Positions 12,591-12,637 of a stretch of 12,637 bases of DNA are shown here, one piece after another (position 1 is the first letter of the stretch; each line of letters opens with the position of its first letter). This stretch comes from Candidatus Brocadiaceae bacterium (lineage in GTDB: Bacteria > Planctomycetota > Brocadiia > Brocadiales > Bathyanammoxibiaceae), in assembly GCA_030018855.1 (NCBI GenBank), contig JASEHG010000040.1, positions 1 through 12,637 on the forward strand, in the 5' to 3' direction. Position numbers and translations under genes: made by a program. The notes beneath the pieces were generated by a model that did not search any database, was not told where the DNA came from, and saw nothing but the letters and a program-made list of their open reading frames with translations.

Positions 12591-12637
12591 TTCCCCCTCC
12601 CTTGAGGGGAGGGGGTAGGGGGAGGGTGATTTTCCCC
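12591..12637. repeat. Partial C/G-rich repeat at the window edge
   Basis: Positions 12591-12628 match 6541-6578 at 37 of 38 positions, in the same orientation. The element probably continues beyond the window with an inverted arm like 6584-6620. Confidence 0.85.

Noticed and set aside
12563..12637. Short open frame starting MKKCIGIVRF behind AGGAGAG
   Set aside because: After about ten codons it reads through the C/G-rich intergenic repeat and leaves the window, so a real gene cannot be supported.

Overview
The window is bacterial chromosomal DNA with moderate GC, many AGG/AGA arginine and ATA isoleucine codons, and an unusual load of short palindromic and tandem intergenic repeats. No rRNA or tRNA is present, so placement is weak. 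A MamK-type actin, a MutL-like ATPase beside a DUF6754 membrane protein, and the palindrome families suggest an uncultivated lineage, perhaps Planctomycetota (Brocadiales-like) or Omnitrophota. This is an inference with low confidence.

Layout. (1) Positions 2-886 hold the 3' part of threonine synthase on the plus strand; its stop overlaps the stop of a convergent 91-residue four-cysteine protein (883-1158, minus). (2) Positions 1352-3032 hold a two-gene minus-strand unit: a coiled-coil-like protein followed by a MamK-family actin ATPase, behind a strong sigma70-type promoter with operator-like repeats (3078-3114). (3) Positions 3206-3429 hold a 212-bp MITE-like element with 15/16-bp terminal inverted repeats and a perfect 6-bp target duplication. 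(4) trpE (3628-5169) follows its own promoter (TTGACA, 17 bp, TAGAAT). (5) An MNT nucleotidyltransferase/HEPN pair (5178-5904) lies directly behind trpE. Its HEPN partner is frameshifted, and a 27-bp copy of the trpE 3' end occurs on the far side. (6) Positions 6066-12525 hold six co-directional genes: a small conserved protein, a MutL/GlmL-like ASKHA ATPase, a soluble protein with a predicted biotinyl-like barrel and a KOW end, a DUF6754 membrane protein with an FN3-like exported domain, a six-helix membrane protein, and a protein with a large extracytoplasmic domain between two membrane helices.

How the genes work together. The six-gene unit looks like an uncharacterised envelope-associated machine: a cytoplasmic ATPase and a soluble adaptor with three membrane proteins. 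No B12-dependent mutase is encoded in the window, so the name 'glutamate mutase L' is probably misleading here. The MamK-like actin and its neighbour look like a cytoskeletal filament system outside any visible magnetosome cluster.

A structural theme runs through the window. Three different plus-strand genes (trpE, the KOW gene and the six-helix membrane gene) each have their 3' tail duplicated just downstream (27 to 40 bp). At one site the copies flank a toxin-antitoxin-like module and at another a perfect 30-bp palindrome; the third is nearly tandem.
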